The notes under the pieces are model-generated. The model did no database searches. It saw nothing but the letters and a program-made list of their open reading frames with translations, and was not told the DNA's origin. Shown in pieces: positions 31,626-43,149 of a stretch of DNA of 64,000 bases. The position numbers and the translations under genes are program-made. Position 1 is the first letter of the stretch, and each line of letters starts with the position of its first letter. The stretch is from Lithobates sylvaticus (taxonomy: Eukaryota; Chordata; Amphibia; Anura; Ranidae), in contig CM053032.1 of assembly GCA_028564925.1 (NCBI GenBank), forward strand, positions 117,457,490 to 117,521,489, in the 5' to 3' direction.

Positions 31626-34323
31626 ATGGCTGGAAGACCGCCAAGGAGAGGCAGACCGTCCCGAGGCAAGAACACAGGGCAAGCAGGCTCTGTTTCTAGA
31701 GACAACAGTGCTGGTCGTGGACGTGGTCGTGCATCGTCATCGGCACGTGGCCATGGGACACGCTTGTCTTTGTTTTCGGCAGCTGGACATGTTGAGCCGC
31801 ATCATGCCGAAGGCTTGGTAGAATGGATGACCAAGCCCTCCTCATCCTCCTCATCCTCTCTCACCAAGGCTCAGGGTACTGGCAGAGCAGCTGCCAATGC
31901 GTACTCAATGGCATCATCAGCCACCCCTTCCCTAGACCCACCATGTCCTCCTGAGGAGTCCCCCGAACTGTTTGAGCACAGTGTTGGGTACATGCTCCAG
32001 GAGAATGCCCAACGATTCGAAGGCTCGGATGATGATACCCAGCTTGAGGAAGGCAGTAGTGTGCGTGCAGAGAGAGGGGATGCTGAAGGACAGCAATCTT
32101 GCAGTAATGTTCCACCAGCTGCAGCTTACTGCCAGGTTTGCTCTAGTGGTGAAGAGGGAGGGGATGATGAGGTCACTGACTCCACGTGGGTGCCTGAAGG
32201 GAGAGAGGAGGAGGAGGAGGAGGAGGAGGATGCGGCGTCACATGTCCAACGAGGCAGGATGCCCCCTGGAGGCCAGCTAGAGGCCAGCACACCAACTGTA
32301 TCACACCGCAGAGCTCCGCCTGTGCAGGGCGCTGCCTCTGCATGTTATCACAAAAGTTCTTTGGTGTGGGCCTTTTTTGAGACGAGTGCATCAGATCGCA
32401 CCACTGCTATTTGCAATATTTGTCTCAAGCGTATCTCGCGTGGCCAAAACATCAGCCGCTTGGGCACCACAAGCATGAGCAGACATATGTCGACCTGCCA
32501 TGCAGCTCGTTGGCAAGCACACATAAAAGACCCACACCAAAGAACAAAGCGGACCTCTCCTTGCTCCTCATAAGCTGGGATCTCCATCCCCACTATATCT
32601 TCAGTCCTCTCTGAAAGCTGCTCTGAGAGGACTGAAGGTGTAGAATTAGGTGTGTCACAACCAAGTACTTGCAGTACACCGACGTCCGATTGTAGCAGGC
32701 AAATTTCCCTGCCCCAGCTGCTGGACCGTCGAAAGAAGTATACTCCCAGCCATCCACATGCCCAGCGGTTGAATGCTAGCTTGGCTAAATTGCTAGCACT
32801 TCAACTGCTGCCTTTTCAGTTGGTAGACTCGGCCCCCTTCCGTGAGTTTGTTCAATGTGCGGTTCCTCAGTGGCAGGTTTCCAAACGCCACTTTTTCTCA
32901 CGGAAGGCGATTCCGTCTCTCTCTACCGGCATGTGGAAGGCAATGTCCATGCCTCGCTGGACAGGGCGGTCAGCGGTAAGGTGCATATTACCGCTGACTC
33001 ATGGTCCAGCAGGCATGGACAGGGACGTTATCTGTCTTTCACGGCCCATTGGGTCACTCTATTGGCAGCTGGGAGGGATGCAGGACAAGGTGCAGTAGTG
33101 TTGGAGGTTGTTCCGCCACCACGCCTCCAAAATGCTACTACTGGTTGTGACACACCTCTCTCCTCCCCCCTCCTCTTCTTCTTCCTCCATGGCCTCTTCG
33201 AGTGCTCTGTCCTCGGAACCAGCGGTGGTCTGTAGGCGTACAAGGGGCTACGCGAGTACGCAGGCAAAAAGATGCCATGCCGTGCTTGCGCTGGTGTGTT
33301 TGGAGTACAGGAGCCACACTGGGGCAGAGGTTCTGGCAGCTATGCAGGGGCAGGCCGAGAGGTGGTTGACGCCACGCCAGCTTAAGCCAGGAATGGTGGT
33401 TTCTGACAATGGCACCAACCTCCTCTCCGCCCTGCGACAGGGGCAGCTCACCCATGTGCCCTGTATGGCTCACGTCCTCAACCTGGTGGTGCAGTGGTTC
33501 TTAGGCAGGTACCCAGGCTTACAGGATGTCCTGAGGCAGGCCAGGAAAGTCTGTGTGCATTTCCGCCGATCGTATAATGCCAGTGCTCGGCTGGCTGAGC
33601 TGCAAAAGGAGTTGAACCTGCCCAAGAACCGCCTTATATGTGACATGCCCACCAGGTGGAACTCAACGTTGGCCATGCTGCAGCAACTGCACAAGCAGCA
33701 GAGGGCCATCAATGAGTACCTGTGCGACTACGGCACCAGGACAGGGTCAGGGGAGCTTGGATTTTTTTCTCCACGCCAGGGATGCATGCACTGTCCTGTC
33801 ACCATTTGAGGAGACCACGAGGATGGTGAGCAGTGACAGTGCATGCATCAGTGACACTGTACCTCTTGTCCACCTGTTGGAGCATACGCTGCATGGGATA
33901 ATGGACAGGGCACTTGAGGCAGAACAGAGGCAGGAAGAGGAGGACTTCCTTGCCTCTCAAGGCCCCCTTTATCCAGACAGTGTTCCTTCTCTCCCACCCA
34001 TCACACAGGAAGAGGATGAGGAGGAGGAGGATTGTGTGAGCATGGAGGTGGAGCCTGGCACTCAGCATCAGCAGCAGCAGTCTTTTAGGGATGATGTACA
34101 GTCCCAACATACCAGTGGACTTGTACGTGGCTGGGAGGAGGTGGCTGGCGATCATGTCGTCCTCAGTGACCCAGAAGACTCCGGACCGAATGCCTCAGCT
34201 AACCTACGTTGCATGGCCTCCCTGATCCTGCAAAGCCTGCGGAAGGATCCTCGTATTCTTCGGATCAAGGAGAGGGACCATTACTGGCTAGTGCCAGCTA
34301 CCAGGCACCTGAAGCGGATATAA
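31626..34323 (+). pseudogene. hAT transposase with BED finger, decayed, lacking hATC
   Basis: The start MAGRPPRRGRPSRGKNTGQA opens a 315-residue frame with a Ser-rich and acidic region and a BED-type zinc finger near residues 245-295 (C263, C266, H287, H292). A stop follows at 32571. Downstream segments in three frames encode SLPQLLDRRKKY and AKLLALQLLPFQLVDSAPFR (from 32652), HITADSWSSRHGQGRYLSF (32985-33045), VVSDNGTNLLSALRQGQ (33390-33440) and PTRWNSTLAMLQQLHKQQ (33645-33700). These are typical of vertebrate BED-hAT transposases. At least three frame changes occur. The gene ends at 34323 without the C-terminal dimerisation domain. It is not functional as it stands. Confidence 0.85.
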
Positions 34324-34439
34324 CTGAATAATTTATAATGTCACATCCCTTCAAGACTGCCTATGCTGAGTGACTGTCCTGTTATGTTCACTGACTATCC
34401 TCTTCCTCCTCCTCAATGATCCATTCCTTGATAGCTTGG

Positions 34440-35930
34440 AAGAACATTTTTGTTTCTGGGTGCCACCACACCAGTGCCTAAGGCACAATTTTTCAGCCCC
34501 TGTATAACAGGGGCTTGTAATTACAATTTTTTAAGCAATGCTTCGCAACACGTCTGACTGCTGTGCTCCAAGTACAGTATCTGTGAGGGGTTGCAGTGTT
34601 GTGGCACCAGCACCAGTGCCTAAGGCACAATTTTTCAGCCCCTGTTGGGGCGTGTAATTACAATTTTTAGGCAATGCTTTGCAACAGGTCTCATTGCTGT
34701 GCTCAGAGTACAGTATCTGTGAGGGGTTGCAGTGTTGTGGCACCAGCACCAATGCCTAAGGCACAATTTTTCAGCCCCTGTTTAACAGGGGTGTGTAATT
34801 ACAATTTTTTAAGCAATGCTTCGCAACACGTCTGACTGCTGTGCTCCAAGTACAGTATCTGTGAGGGGTTGCAGTGTTGTGGCACCAGCACCAGTGCCTA
34901 AGGCACAATTTTTCAGCCCTGTTCAACAGGTGCATGCAATTACAAATCTTGAGCTAATAACTCACAGCAGGGTCCATTCCTGTGCCCACCAAGAGTAACT
35001 GTGAGGGCTTACAGTCTTGTGGCAACACCGTTCACCACCACCACCAAAGGCCCAATTTTTCTGCCCTGTTCAACAGGTGCATGCAATTACAAATCTTGAT
35101 CTAATAACTCACAGCAGGGCCCATTCCTGCGCCCACCAAGAGTAACTGTGAGGGCTTACAGTCCTGTGGCAACACCGTCCACCACCACCACCACCAAAGG
35201 CCCAATTATTCTGCCCTGTTCAACAGGTGCATGCAATTACAAATCTTGATCTAATAACTCACAGCAGGGCCCATTCCTGCACCCACCAAAAGTAACTGTG
35301 AGGGCTTACAGTCTTGTGGCAACACCGTTCACCACCACCACCAAAGGCCCAATTTTTCTGCCCTGTTCAACAGGTGCATGCAATTACAAATCTTGATCTA
35401 ATAACTCACAGCAGGGCCCATTCCTGCGCCCACCAAGAGTAACTGTGAGGGCTTACAGTCCTGTGGCAACACCGTCCACCACCACCACCAAAGGCCCAAT
35501 TTTTCTGCCCTGTTCAACAGGTGCATGCAATTACAAATCTTGATCTAATAACTCACAGCAGGGCCCATTCCTGCGCCCACCAAAAGTAACTGTGAGGGCT
35601 TACAGTCCTGGGGCAACACCGTCCACCACCACCACCACCACCACCAAAGGCCCAATTTTTCTGCCCTGTTCAACAGGTGCATGCAATTACAAATCTTGAT
35701 CTAATAACTCACAGCAGGGCCCATTCCTGCGCCCACCAAAAGTAACTGTGAGGGCTTACAGTCTTGTGGCAACACCGTCCACCACCAAAGGCCCAATTTT
35801 TCTGCCCTGTTCAACAGGTGCATGCAATTACAAATCTTGATCTAATAACTCACAGCAGGGCCCATTCCTGTGCCCACCAAGAGTAACTGTGAGGGCTTAC
35901 AGTCTTGTGGCTACACCAACATCTAATGGG
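34440..35930 (+). repeat. Subterminal array of about 140-150-bp units
   Basis: About ten units. The first three or four share GCCTAAGGCACAATTTTTCA and GTGAGGGGTTGCAGTGTTGT; the later ones share AAAGGCCCAATTTTTCTGCC and GTGAGGGCTTACAGTCYTGTGG, with a CCACCA run of varying length. Both unit types share a GGCC(C/T)AATTTTTC..AATTACA backbone. The inverted counterpart flanks the hAT remnant at 12550-12850 and 14675-14740. Confidence 0.9.
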
Positions 35931-35944
35931 GCAAATTTCTGCAG

Positions 35945-36827
35945 AGTATATACGGCAGGCCCCTACTTTAAAACATCCAACTTACAAACGACTTCTACTT
36001 GCAAACAGAAAGAGAAAACAGGAAGTGAGAGGAAATCTACCCCTAGGAAGGGAAATTCGATCCTGTTAGATTTAATTTGGGAAAAAGGTATCTCCTCTCT
36101 ACTGTTGCTTTATCACCAATCCTTGTTTCAATTAAAACCCCACTTTTCCAAAAACATTTGTCATTGGGACGGAAAGTGAGGTGAAATGTTCTGAACAGAT
36201 GTGCAAAGACAGCAAATGTTACAAGGGTGATAACCCCTCCCTATGTTCTCCAAAAAGCTTAAAAATAGATTTTTTTGGGGATGGAGCTACACTTCATAAT
36301 GTACCTGTTCAGATTCTACTTAAGAACAAACCTACAGTCCGTGTCTTGTTTGCACTGCCTGTATACTGCTGTTCAGAGTATATAGGGTTGTAGGTACAGG
36401 GGGTCCCCGACTTACAAACATCCGACTTACAAACGACTCCTACTTACAAACGGAGGGAGACAACAGAAAGTGAGAGGAAATCTACCCCTAGAATGGGAAA
36501 TTCACACCTGTAAGAGTTATTATGGGTAAAAGGTGTCTCCACTGATGCTTTATCACCACTCCATGCTTCCCTAACAACCCAAAATTTTCAAAATCCAGTT
36601 GTCATTGGGACAGAAGGTGAGGTGAAATCTTCTGAACAGGGGCACAGACAGCAAAACAAATGTTACAGGCGTGATAACCCTTCTCTATGTTATCTAAAAA
36701 ACTTAAAAATAGATTTTTTGGCTGGAGCTACATTTAAAAAATGTACCTGTTCCGACTTACAAACAGATTCAACTTAAGAACAACCCTACAGTCCCTATCT
36801 TGTTTGTAACCCGGGGACCCCCTGTAT
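35945..36827. mobile_element. Two adjacent copies of a GGGGTCCCCGACTTACAAAC MITE
   Basis: The second copy (36397-36827) starts TACAGGGGGTCCCCGACTTA and ends AACCCGGGGACCCCCTGTA, clear inverted ends. The first (about 35945-36396) has the same interior (GAGAGGAAATCTACCCCTAG; AAAAATAGATTTTTT) but worn ends. They lie head to tail within the hAT element. The family is unclassified to me; a TA at each edge is compatible with a 2-bp target. Confidence 0.7.
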
Positions 36828-37889
36828 AGGGTTTTATTTTGGGTGCGGGGTCCCCCTTAATATCCATACAAGACCCAAAGGGGCTGGGGGTGATGGGGTA
36901 GCCATGCCATTTTTCGCAAGGATTTTCAGCCATATGGCCAGGAAAAGACATGACATTAAAGCCGCAAGTGGTTTTAAATGGCTTCTTTTTTAATTTACAA
37001 ATGTCATTTTGTGCAGGGACAGTTCTAAACATGGGAAACACATGCCACTTCACAGGCATACTTTAGACACCCCCCAGGTACCATATTTAAAGGAAAATTT
37101 CACTTTTTTTTTCACTTTATGCATCATTGAAATGACTGCTCCCGAAAAAACGTTAGTTTTTAAAAGTTCTTTTTGCATTGATATATGTCCCCTGGGGCAG
37201 GACCCGGGTCCCCAAACCTGTTTTATGACATTAACATGCATATTGGCCGTTGTAATTATCAATTTTGATTTCGAACGTTCGCGTCCATTGTAACGAATAG
37301 GGTTCGAAAATTTGCGCGAACGTTCGGTCCGTTCGAAGGTTCTGGTGCGAACCGAACCCGGGGGTGTTCGGCTCATCCCTACTTGCAATTAACCTGTGTC
37401 AAAGAAGGGGGGGTCATCACTGGTGGTCTTTCAGCACCTTAAACTCCTAAACACCTTAACCACTTCAGCCCCGGACCAATTGTCAGCTTAAGGACCAGAG
37501 GTCTTTTTTCAATTTCGCACTGCACTACTTTAACTGGTAATTGTGCGGTCATGCAATTTTGTAACGAAACGAAATTTGCGTCCTTTTCTTCCCACAAATA
37601 GAGCTTTCTTTTGATGGTATTTGATTGCCTCTGTGATTTTTATTTTTTGCGATATAAACGGAAAAAGAGCGAAAATTTTGAAAAAAAAAGAGATTTTCTA
37701 CTTTTTGTTATAAGAAAAATCTAATAAACTCAATTTTAGTCAAACATTTGGGCCAAAATGTATTCAGCCACATGTCTTTAGTAAAAAAAATGCCAATAAG
37801 CGTATATTGATTGGTTTGCGCAAAAGTTATAGCGTCTACAAACTAGAGTACATTTTCTGGAATTTACACCGCTTTTAATTTATGACTGC

Positions 37890-39010
37890 CTATTTCATTT
37901 CTTGAGGTGCTAAAATGGCAGAGAAGTACAAAACCCCCCCAAATGACCCCATTTTGGAAAGTAGACACCCCAAGCTATTTGCTGAGAGGCATGTTGAGCC
38001 CATTGAATATTTTTTTTTTTTAGTCCCAAGTGATTGAATAAAGACAAAAATAAAAAAATAATTTTTTTTTTCTTCAAAAAGTTGTCACTAAATGATATAT
38101 TGCTCACACATGCCATAGTTATATGTGGAATTGCACCCCAAAATACATTTTGCTGCTTCTCCTGAGTATGGGGATACCACATGTGTGGGACTTTTTGGGA
38201 GCCTAGCCGCGTACGGGGCCCCGAAACCCAAGCACCGCCTTCAGGATTTCTAAGGGTGCAAATTTTTGATTTCACTCCTCACTACCTATCACAGTTTCGA
38301 AGGCCATAAAATGCCAAAATAGCACAAAACCCCCCCAAATGACCCCATTTTGGAAAGTAGACACCCCAAGCTATTTGTTGAGAGGCATGGTGAGTATTTT
38401 ACAGCTCTCATTTGTTTTTGAAAATGAAGAAAGTAAAGAAAAAAAAATTTTTTTTTTCTTTTTTTCAATTTTCAAAACTTTGTGACAAAAAGCGACATCT
38501 GCAAAATACTCACAATACCTCTCAGCAAATAGCTTGGGGTGTCTACTTTCCAAAATGGGGTCATTTTGGGGGGTTTTATGCCATCTGGGCATTCCATGGC
38601 CTCCGAAACTGTGATTGGCAGTGAGAAGTGAAATAAAAAAATTACTCCCTTAGAAAGCCTGAAGGCGGTGCTTGGTTTTTGGGGTTCCGTACGCAGCTAG
38701 GCTCCCAAAAAGTCCCACACATGTGGTATCCCCGTACTCAGGAGAAGCAACAGAATGTATTTTGGGGTGTATTTCCACATATGCCCATGACATGTTTGAG
38801 CAATATATCATTTAGTGACAACTTTTTGTAAAAAAAATATATATATATTTTTTTTTTTTCATTATTCAATCTCTTGGGACAAAAAAAAAAAATATTTAAT
38901 GGGCTCAACATTGCTCTCAGCAAATAGCTTGGGGTGTCTACTTTCCAAAATGGGGTCATTTGGGGGGGGTTTGAACTGTCCTGGCATTTTATGCACAACA
39001 TTTAGAAGCC
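37890..39010. repeat. Inverted repeat of piggyBac-type 3' sequence
   Basis: 37890-38400 contains AATGACCCCATTTTGGAAAG and CCACATGTGTGGGAC in one orientation; 38520-39010 has the complement of the same blocks (TTTCCAAAATGGGGTCATTT; GTCCCACACATGTGGTAT). The centre is a T-rich stretch near 38450. Each arm holds two copies of the CCAAAATGGGGTCAT unit, also seen at 46.4-47.6 kb and 57.7 kb. Confidence 0.8.
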
Positions 39011-39359
39011 TATGTCACACGTCACCCACTCTTCTAACCACTTGAAGACAAAGCCCTTTCTGACACTTTTTGTTTACATGAAAACATATTTTTTTTTTTG
39101 CAAGAAAATTACGTTGAACCCCCAAACACTATATATATTGTTAAAGCAAAGGCCCTACAGATTAAAATGGTGGGTGTTGCATTTTTTTTTTCCACACAGT
39201 ATTTGCGCAGCGATTTTTCAAACGCATTTTTTGTGGAAAAAAATACACTTTTTTTTATTTTAATGCACTAAAAACACACTATATTGCTCAAATTTTTGAT
39301 GAAATAAAAAATATGATCTTAGGCCGAGTACATGGATACCAAACACGACATGCTTTAAA

Positions 39360-41160
39360 ATTGCGCACAAACACGCAGTGGCGACAAACTACATACATTT
39401 TTAAAAGCCTTTAAAAGCCTTTACATGATACCACATTAGATTCACGGAGGAGGTCTACTGCTAAAATTACTGCCCTCGATCTGACCTTCGCGGTGATACC
39501 TCACATGCATGCTGCAATTGCTGTTTACATATGACGCCAGACCAACGCTTGTGTACGCCTTTGCGCAAGAGAAGGGGGGGGCAGGGGTGCTTTTTTTTTT
39601 TTTTTTTTAGTTTTTTTTTTTTTATTTATTTAGCTTTTTTATTCTATTTTTAAACTGTTCCTTCCATTTTTTTTCTTTGTTATGATTTTTATTGTTATCT
39701 CAGGGAATGTAAATATCCCCTATGATAGCAATAGGCAGTGACAGGTACTCTTTTTTTGAAAAAATTGGGGTCTATTAGACCCTAGATCTTTCCTCTGCCC
39801 TCAAAGCATCTGACCACACCAAGATTGGTGTGATAAAATGCTTTCCCAATTTCCCAATGGCGCGGTTTATATCCGGGAGGGGGGACATTCCCTCCCACTG
39901 CTTGTAAAAGCAGTCTAGAGGCTAATTACCCGCTAGAATTGCTTTTACATGAAAGCCGATCACTGGCTGAAAAGAATGATACCAAGATGATACCTAAACC
40001 TGCAGGCATCATTCTGGTATAACCATTCAAAGTCCAGCAACATACTGGACATATATTGTAATCTTTTTTTTTTTCATGCAGCCTCTTGGCTGAACGAAAA
40101 AAAAGAGATTGATTGGTGGGTATGCCCACCATTAGAATACCTCCCTTCATCCACCCACTTCTAATGATGGGCATACATGCACCATTTATATATGCCGATG
40201 CATGGGGGCATCCTCCCGCAAAAGTTATGCCGTGTACACACGGTCGGAATTTCGACCGTATGTACGTGGCATTAGGAGCCAATCGCTCCTCCGCCCCCCC
40301 TGCTGCCCCCATGCTTCGGCACATATGCTCTTTTTTTTAACTGTGGTGGTGAAATCACCTCCTACAGCGTTGGAGTCGCGGCTTTATGTATCGTGGGAGC
40401 AAACGCTGTTGCTGTCAAGATAAATAAATCCGCGCTGCAACTGAATGGCGCACCTGAAAACAAAAAAAATGCTTAACACTAAAACACAGTAAACAAAATT
40501 ACATACCTGAAAAGCAAGCATGATAAAACATGATAAAACATAATAAAACATTGCAGAATAGAATGGAGTAAAAAAAGAGCAACAATAGAGAGAGAGAGAG
40601 AACAATAAAACGACAACTATTTTTGTTTTTTTTTTTATTTTTTTTGAGATTCACAGGTAAAAAAGCTCCTGACTGTTAGCGACTGAATCAAAACGCTACC
40701 ACAAAAAAAATGTTAGCGATCGCAGGGATCAGGCCTGACTCTGCGAACGCTGCAGTTATGTGTGCTTAGTGTTTTGTAAGTGACAGTGATCGATCGATAC
40801 TGCACTTGGGTGGGCTGGGCTGGGCTGGGCGGAGGGGGAAAACGCAGGTGCTAGCAGGTATCTGGGCTGATCCCGCTAACAATGCGTTTTTTTGGAACCC
40901 TAAACTGCTGGGACGCTAGTATAGATCTGATCAGATCAGATATTGATCTGTTCAGATACTATACCACTAAGGGAGGTGTATGCTTTGCGCGTGGGTGTTT
41001 GCGGTACTGGCACTAACCTGGGGCGACGCAGACCTTATTTGACCCTAAAACCTAATTGATATCACCCGCCGGGCGATCAGGGGGTTAAACCGTTATTGGG
41101 TAATAAATGGCGGGTGCCCTGACAGTATAAAAAACAAGCTAACTAACCAGCGTCACCCGT
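39360..41160. other. Mostly unassigned interval
   Basis: 39360-39830 continues the old repeat shared with 4884-5135. 40225-40275 holds a piece of a PIF-type end (GCCGTGTACACACGGTCGG followed by its complement). T-rich runs occur at 39589-39620 and 40620-40645, and a short GGGCT array at 40810-40830. No coding sequence is visible. Confidence 0.45.
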
Positions 41161-42000
41161 AACAGTAATACAAAAAAAAACTGGTTACCTAGCGACACTA
41201 ATGCAGCGATCAGAAAAACGATCGCTTAGTGACACTGGCAAAAGGGGGTGAAAGGGTTAACTAGGGGCAATCAGGGGGTTAAACCTTTATTAGGTAATAT
41301 ATGGGGGTACCTGACGCTATATAAAAACCTGACGGGGAACCTAAATAACGAAATAACTAACTGGCTAACCAGCGTCACCAGTGACATTTTATACGGTGAT
41401 CACTGGTGAAAGGGTTAACTCTAGGGGCAATCAGGGGGTTAAAACCTTTATTTAGGTTGTAATATGGGGGTACCTGACCTATAAACCTATTTATGAACCT
41501 ATATAAACATGGCGGTTAACCTAAAAAAAAACTGGTTACCTAGCGACACTAATGCAGCGATCAGAAAAACGATCGCTTAGTGACACTGGCAAAAGGGGGT
41601 GAAAGGGTTAACTAGGGGCAATCAGGGGGTTAAACCTTTATTAGGTAATATATGGGGGTACCTGACGCTATATAAAAACCTGACGGGGAACCTAAATAAC
41701 GAAATAACTAACTGGCTAACCAGCGTCACCAGTGACAGTTATACGGTGATTACTGGTGAAAGGGTTAACTCTAGGGGCAATCAGGGGGTTAAAACCTTTA
41801 TTTAGGTTGTAATATGGGGGTACCTGACCTATAAAACTATTTATGAACCTATATAAAACATGGCGGTTAAAATAAAAAAAAAATGGTTACCTAGCGACAC
41901 AATGCAGCGATCAGAAAAACGATCGCTTAGTGACACTGGCAAAAGGGGGTGAAGGGGTTAACTAGGGGCAATCAGGGGGTTAAACCTTTATTAGGGGGGG
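41160..42000 (+). repeat. Tandem repeat of about 350 bp, roughly 2.4 copies
   Basis: The phrase AACGATCGCTTAGTGACACT starts near 41217, 41566 and 41919, each followed by GGCAAAAGGGGGTGAA and a GGGGCAATCAGGGGGTTAAA block. A smaller internal repeat of GGTTAACTCTAGGGGCAATC occurs within each unit. The last copy is cut short by a G run at 41995. Confidence 0.85.
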
Positions 42001-42703
42001 GTAGGGGGCTACCTAGGACCTAAAACTAACTGCCCTGACAGTTATTACAGTCACACTGACACTAAATGCAGTGATCAGTAAAAAAATGATCACTGCAATT
42101 AGTGACACTGTGACTGGGGGGGGAGGGGGTGATCTGGGGGGTGATCTGGGGGTGACAGGGGGGTGGATTGTGTGCCTATGTGTACTGGTGTCAGTGTACT
42201 GTTTGTGCACTAACCTTTACATCTTCTCTGCTCGGCGTTCCGGTCACATAGACCGGCGCACCGAGCGTGACATCACTTCCGCCTTCCTGTCTATACAATA
42301 GACAGGAAGGGGAAGCTTTTCATTCGCCAGGAGCGATCGCGAGGGGGTGGCCAGAAACCACTGGCCGTCCCCTCGTCCCGGATCGCTCCTGAAGCGATGC
42401 CGACCGTCCCCGCCGGCGGAGGGGGGTCCGATCGGACCCCCCAACCGCCTGAAGAATGGCACGTACAGGTACGTGGTTCTGCCTGTACGTGCCATTCTGC
42501 CGACGTATATCTACATGGGGCGGTCGGCAAGTGGTTAAACGAGACTCCTGATTTTTAAACTTTAAACATTTGTGAAATGTTTTTTTTACATGTCACTAAT
42601 CCTTTAACATTTCACTTTTTACTTTTTTTTCTGTCAATTTTAATAACTGCATTGGGTGTGGCTCCAATGACCACAGGGTTAGCCACTCCTGCAAGTGTTT
42701 ATA

Positions 42704-43135
42704 TTAACCACTTCAATACTGGGCCATAGTCAAATGACACCCCCAGTTGCGATCTCCCATCCTGGGTGGGTGTCATATGACGTCCTCTGTATCTCAAAGT
42801 ACCTGTCACCCATACAAGTACCTGTCACCAGCCATCAAAGTACCTGTCATCACCCGTCACAGCCCATCTGAGTACCCGAGTACCTGTCCCAGCCCATCCA
42901 AGTACCCGAGTACCTGTCACAGCCCATCCAAGTACCCGAGTACCTGTCACAGTCCATCTGAGTACCTGTCACCAGCCCATCGGAGTACCCGAGTACCTGT
43001 CACCAGCCCATCGGAGTACCCGAGTACCTGTCACCAGCCCATCAGAGTACTCGAGTTCCTGTCACCAGCCCATCAGAGTAACCGATTACCTGTCTCCAGC
43101 CCATCCAAGTAAACGATTACCTATATGCAGCCCAT
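42704..43135 (+). repeat. TTAA-type end followed by a GTACCTGTCACCAGCCCATC array
   Basis: TTAACCACTTCAATACTGGG at 42704 resembles a piggyBac-like left end. From 42790 a minisatellite of about 28-33-bp units (AGTACCYGAGTACCTGTCAC and CAGCCCATC) runs to 43135. The open frame across it (Ser, Pro, Tyr, Thr-rich) is a by-product of the array. No right end is visible. Confidence 0.75.
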
Positions 43136-43149
43136 GCCTCATAGAATAC

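Larger units (their letters stand above)
29677..37381 (+). mobile_element. hAT element with complete ends and perfect 8-bp TSD
   Basis: The element starts TAGGGATGGGCCCGGTGCTC and ends GGTGTTCGGCTCATCCCTA. CTTGCAAT lies immediately outside on both sides (29669-29676 and 37382-37389). In order it holds a 96-bp-unit array, a BED-finger transposase gene, a second array of about 145-bp units, two copies of a GGGGTCCCCGACTTACAAAC element, and the terminal region shared with 23291 and 57892. Coding sequence is broken and the hATC domain is missing, so transposition would need protein from elsewhere. The identical TSD points to fairly recent insertion. Confidence 0.9.
37455..42538. mobile_element. 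Long TTAA-ended piggyBac-like composite
   Basis: The left end is TTAACCACTTCAGCCCCGG, the right end CGGTCGGCAAGTGGTTAA. The left 400 bp matches the 8169 family; next comes an inverted-repeat block (37890-39010), a copy of the old repeat split at 427 (39040-39830), unassigned DNA, tandem repeats (41160-42000) and a GC-rich right end with GCACGTACAGGTACGTG. I cannot tell whether it is one element or several sharing TTAA boundaries; a further CTAACCACTTGAAG at 39036 suggests several. No transposase was found. Confidence 0.5.

Noticed and set aside
32210-32235. GAG triplet run as an unstable trinucleotide locus
   Set aside because: It is only about eight units and encodes the acidic stretch of the transposase, which is common in this protein family.
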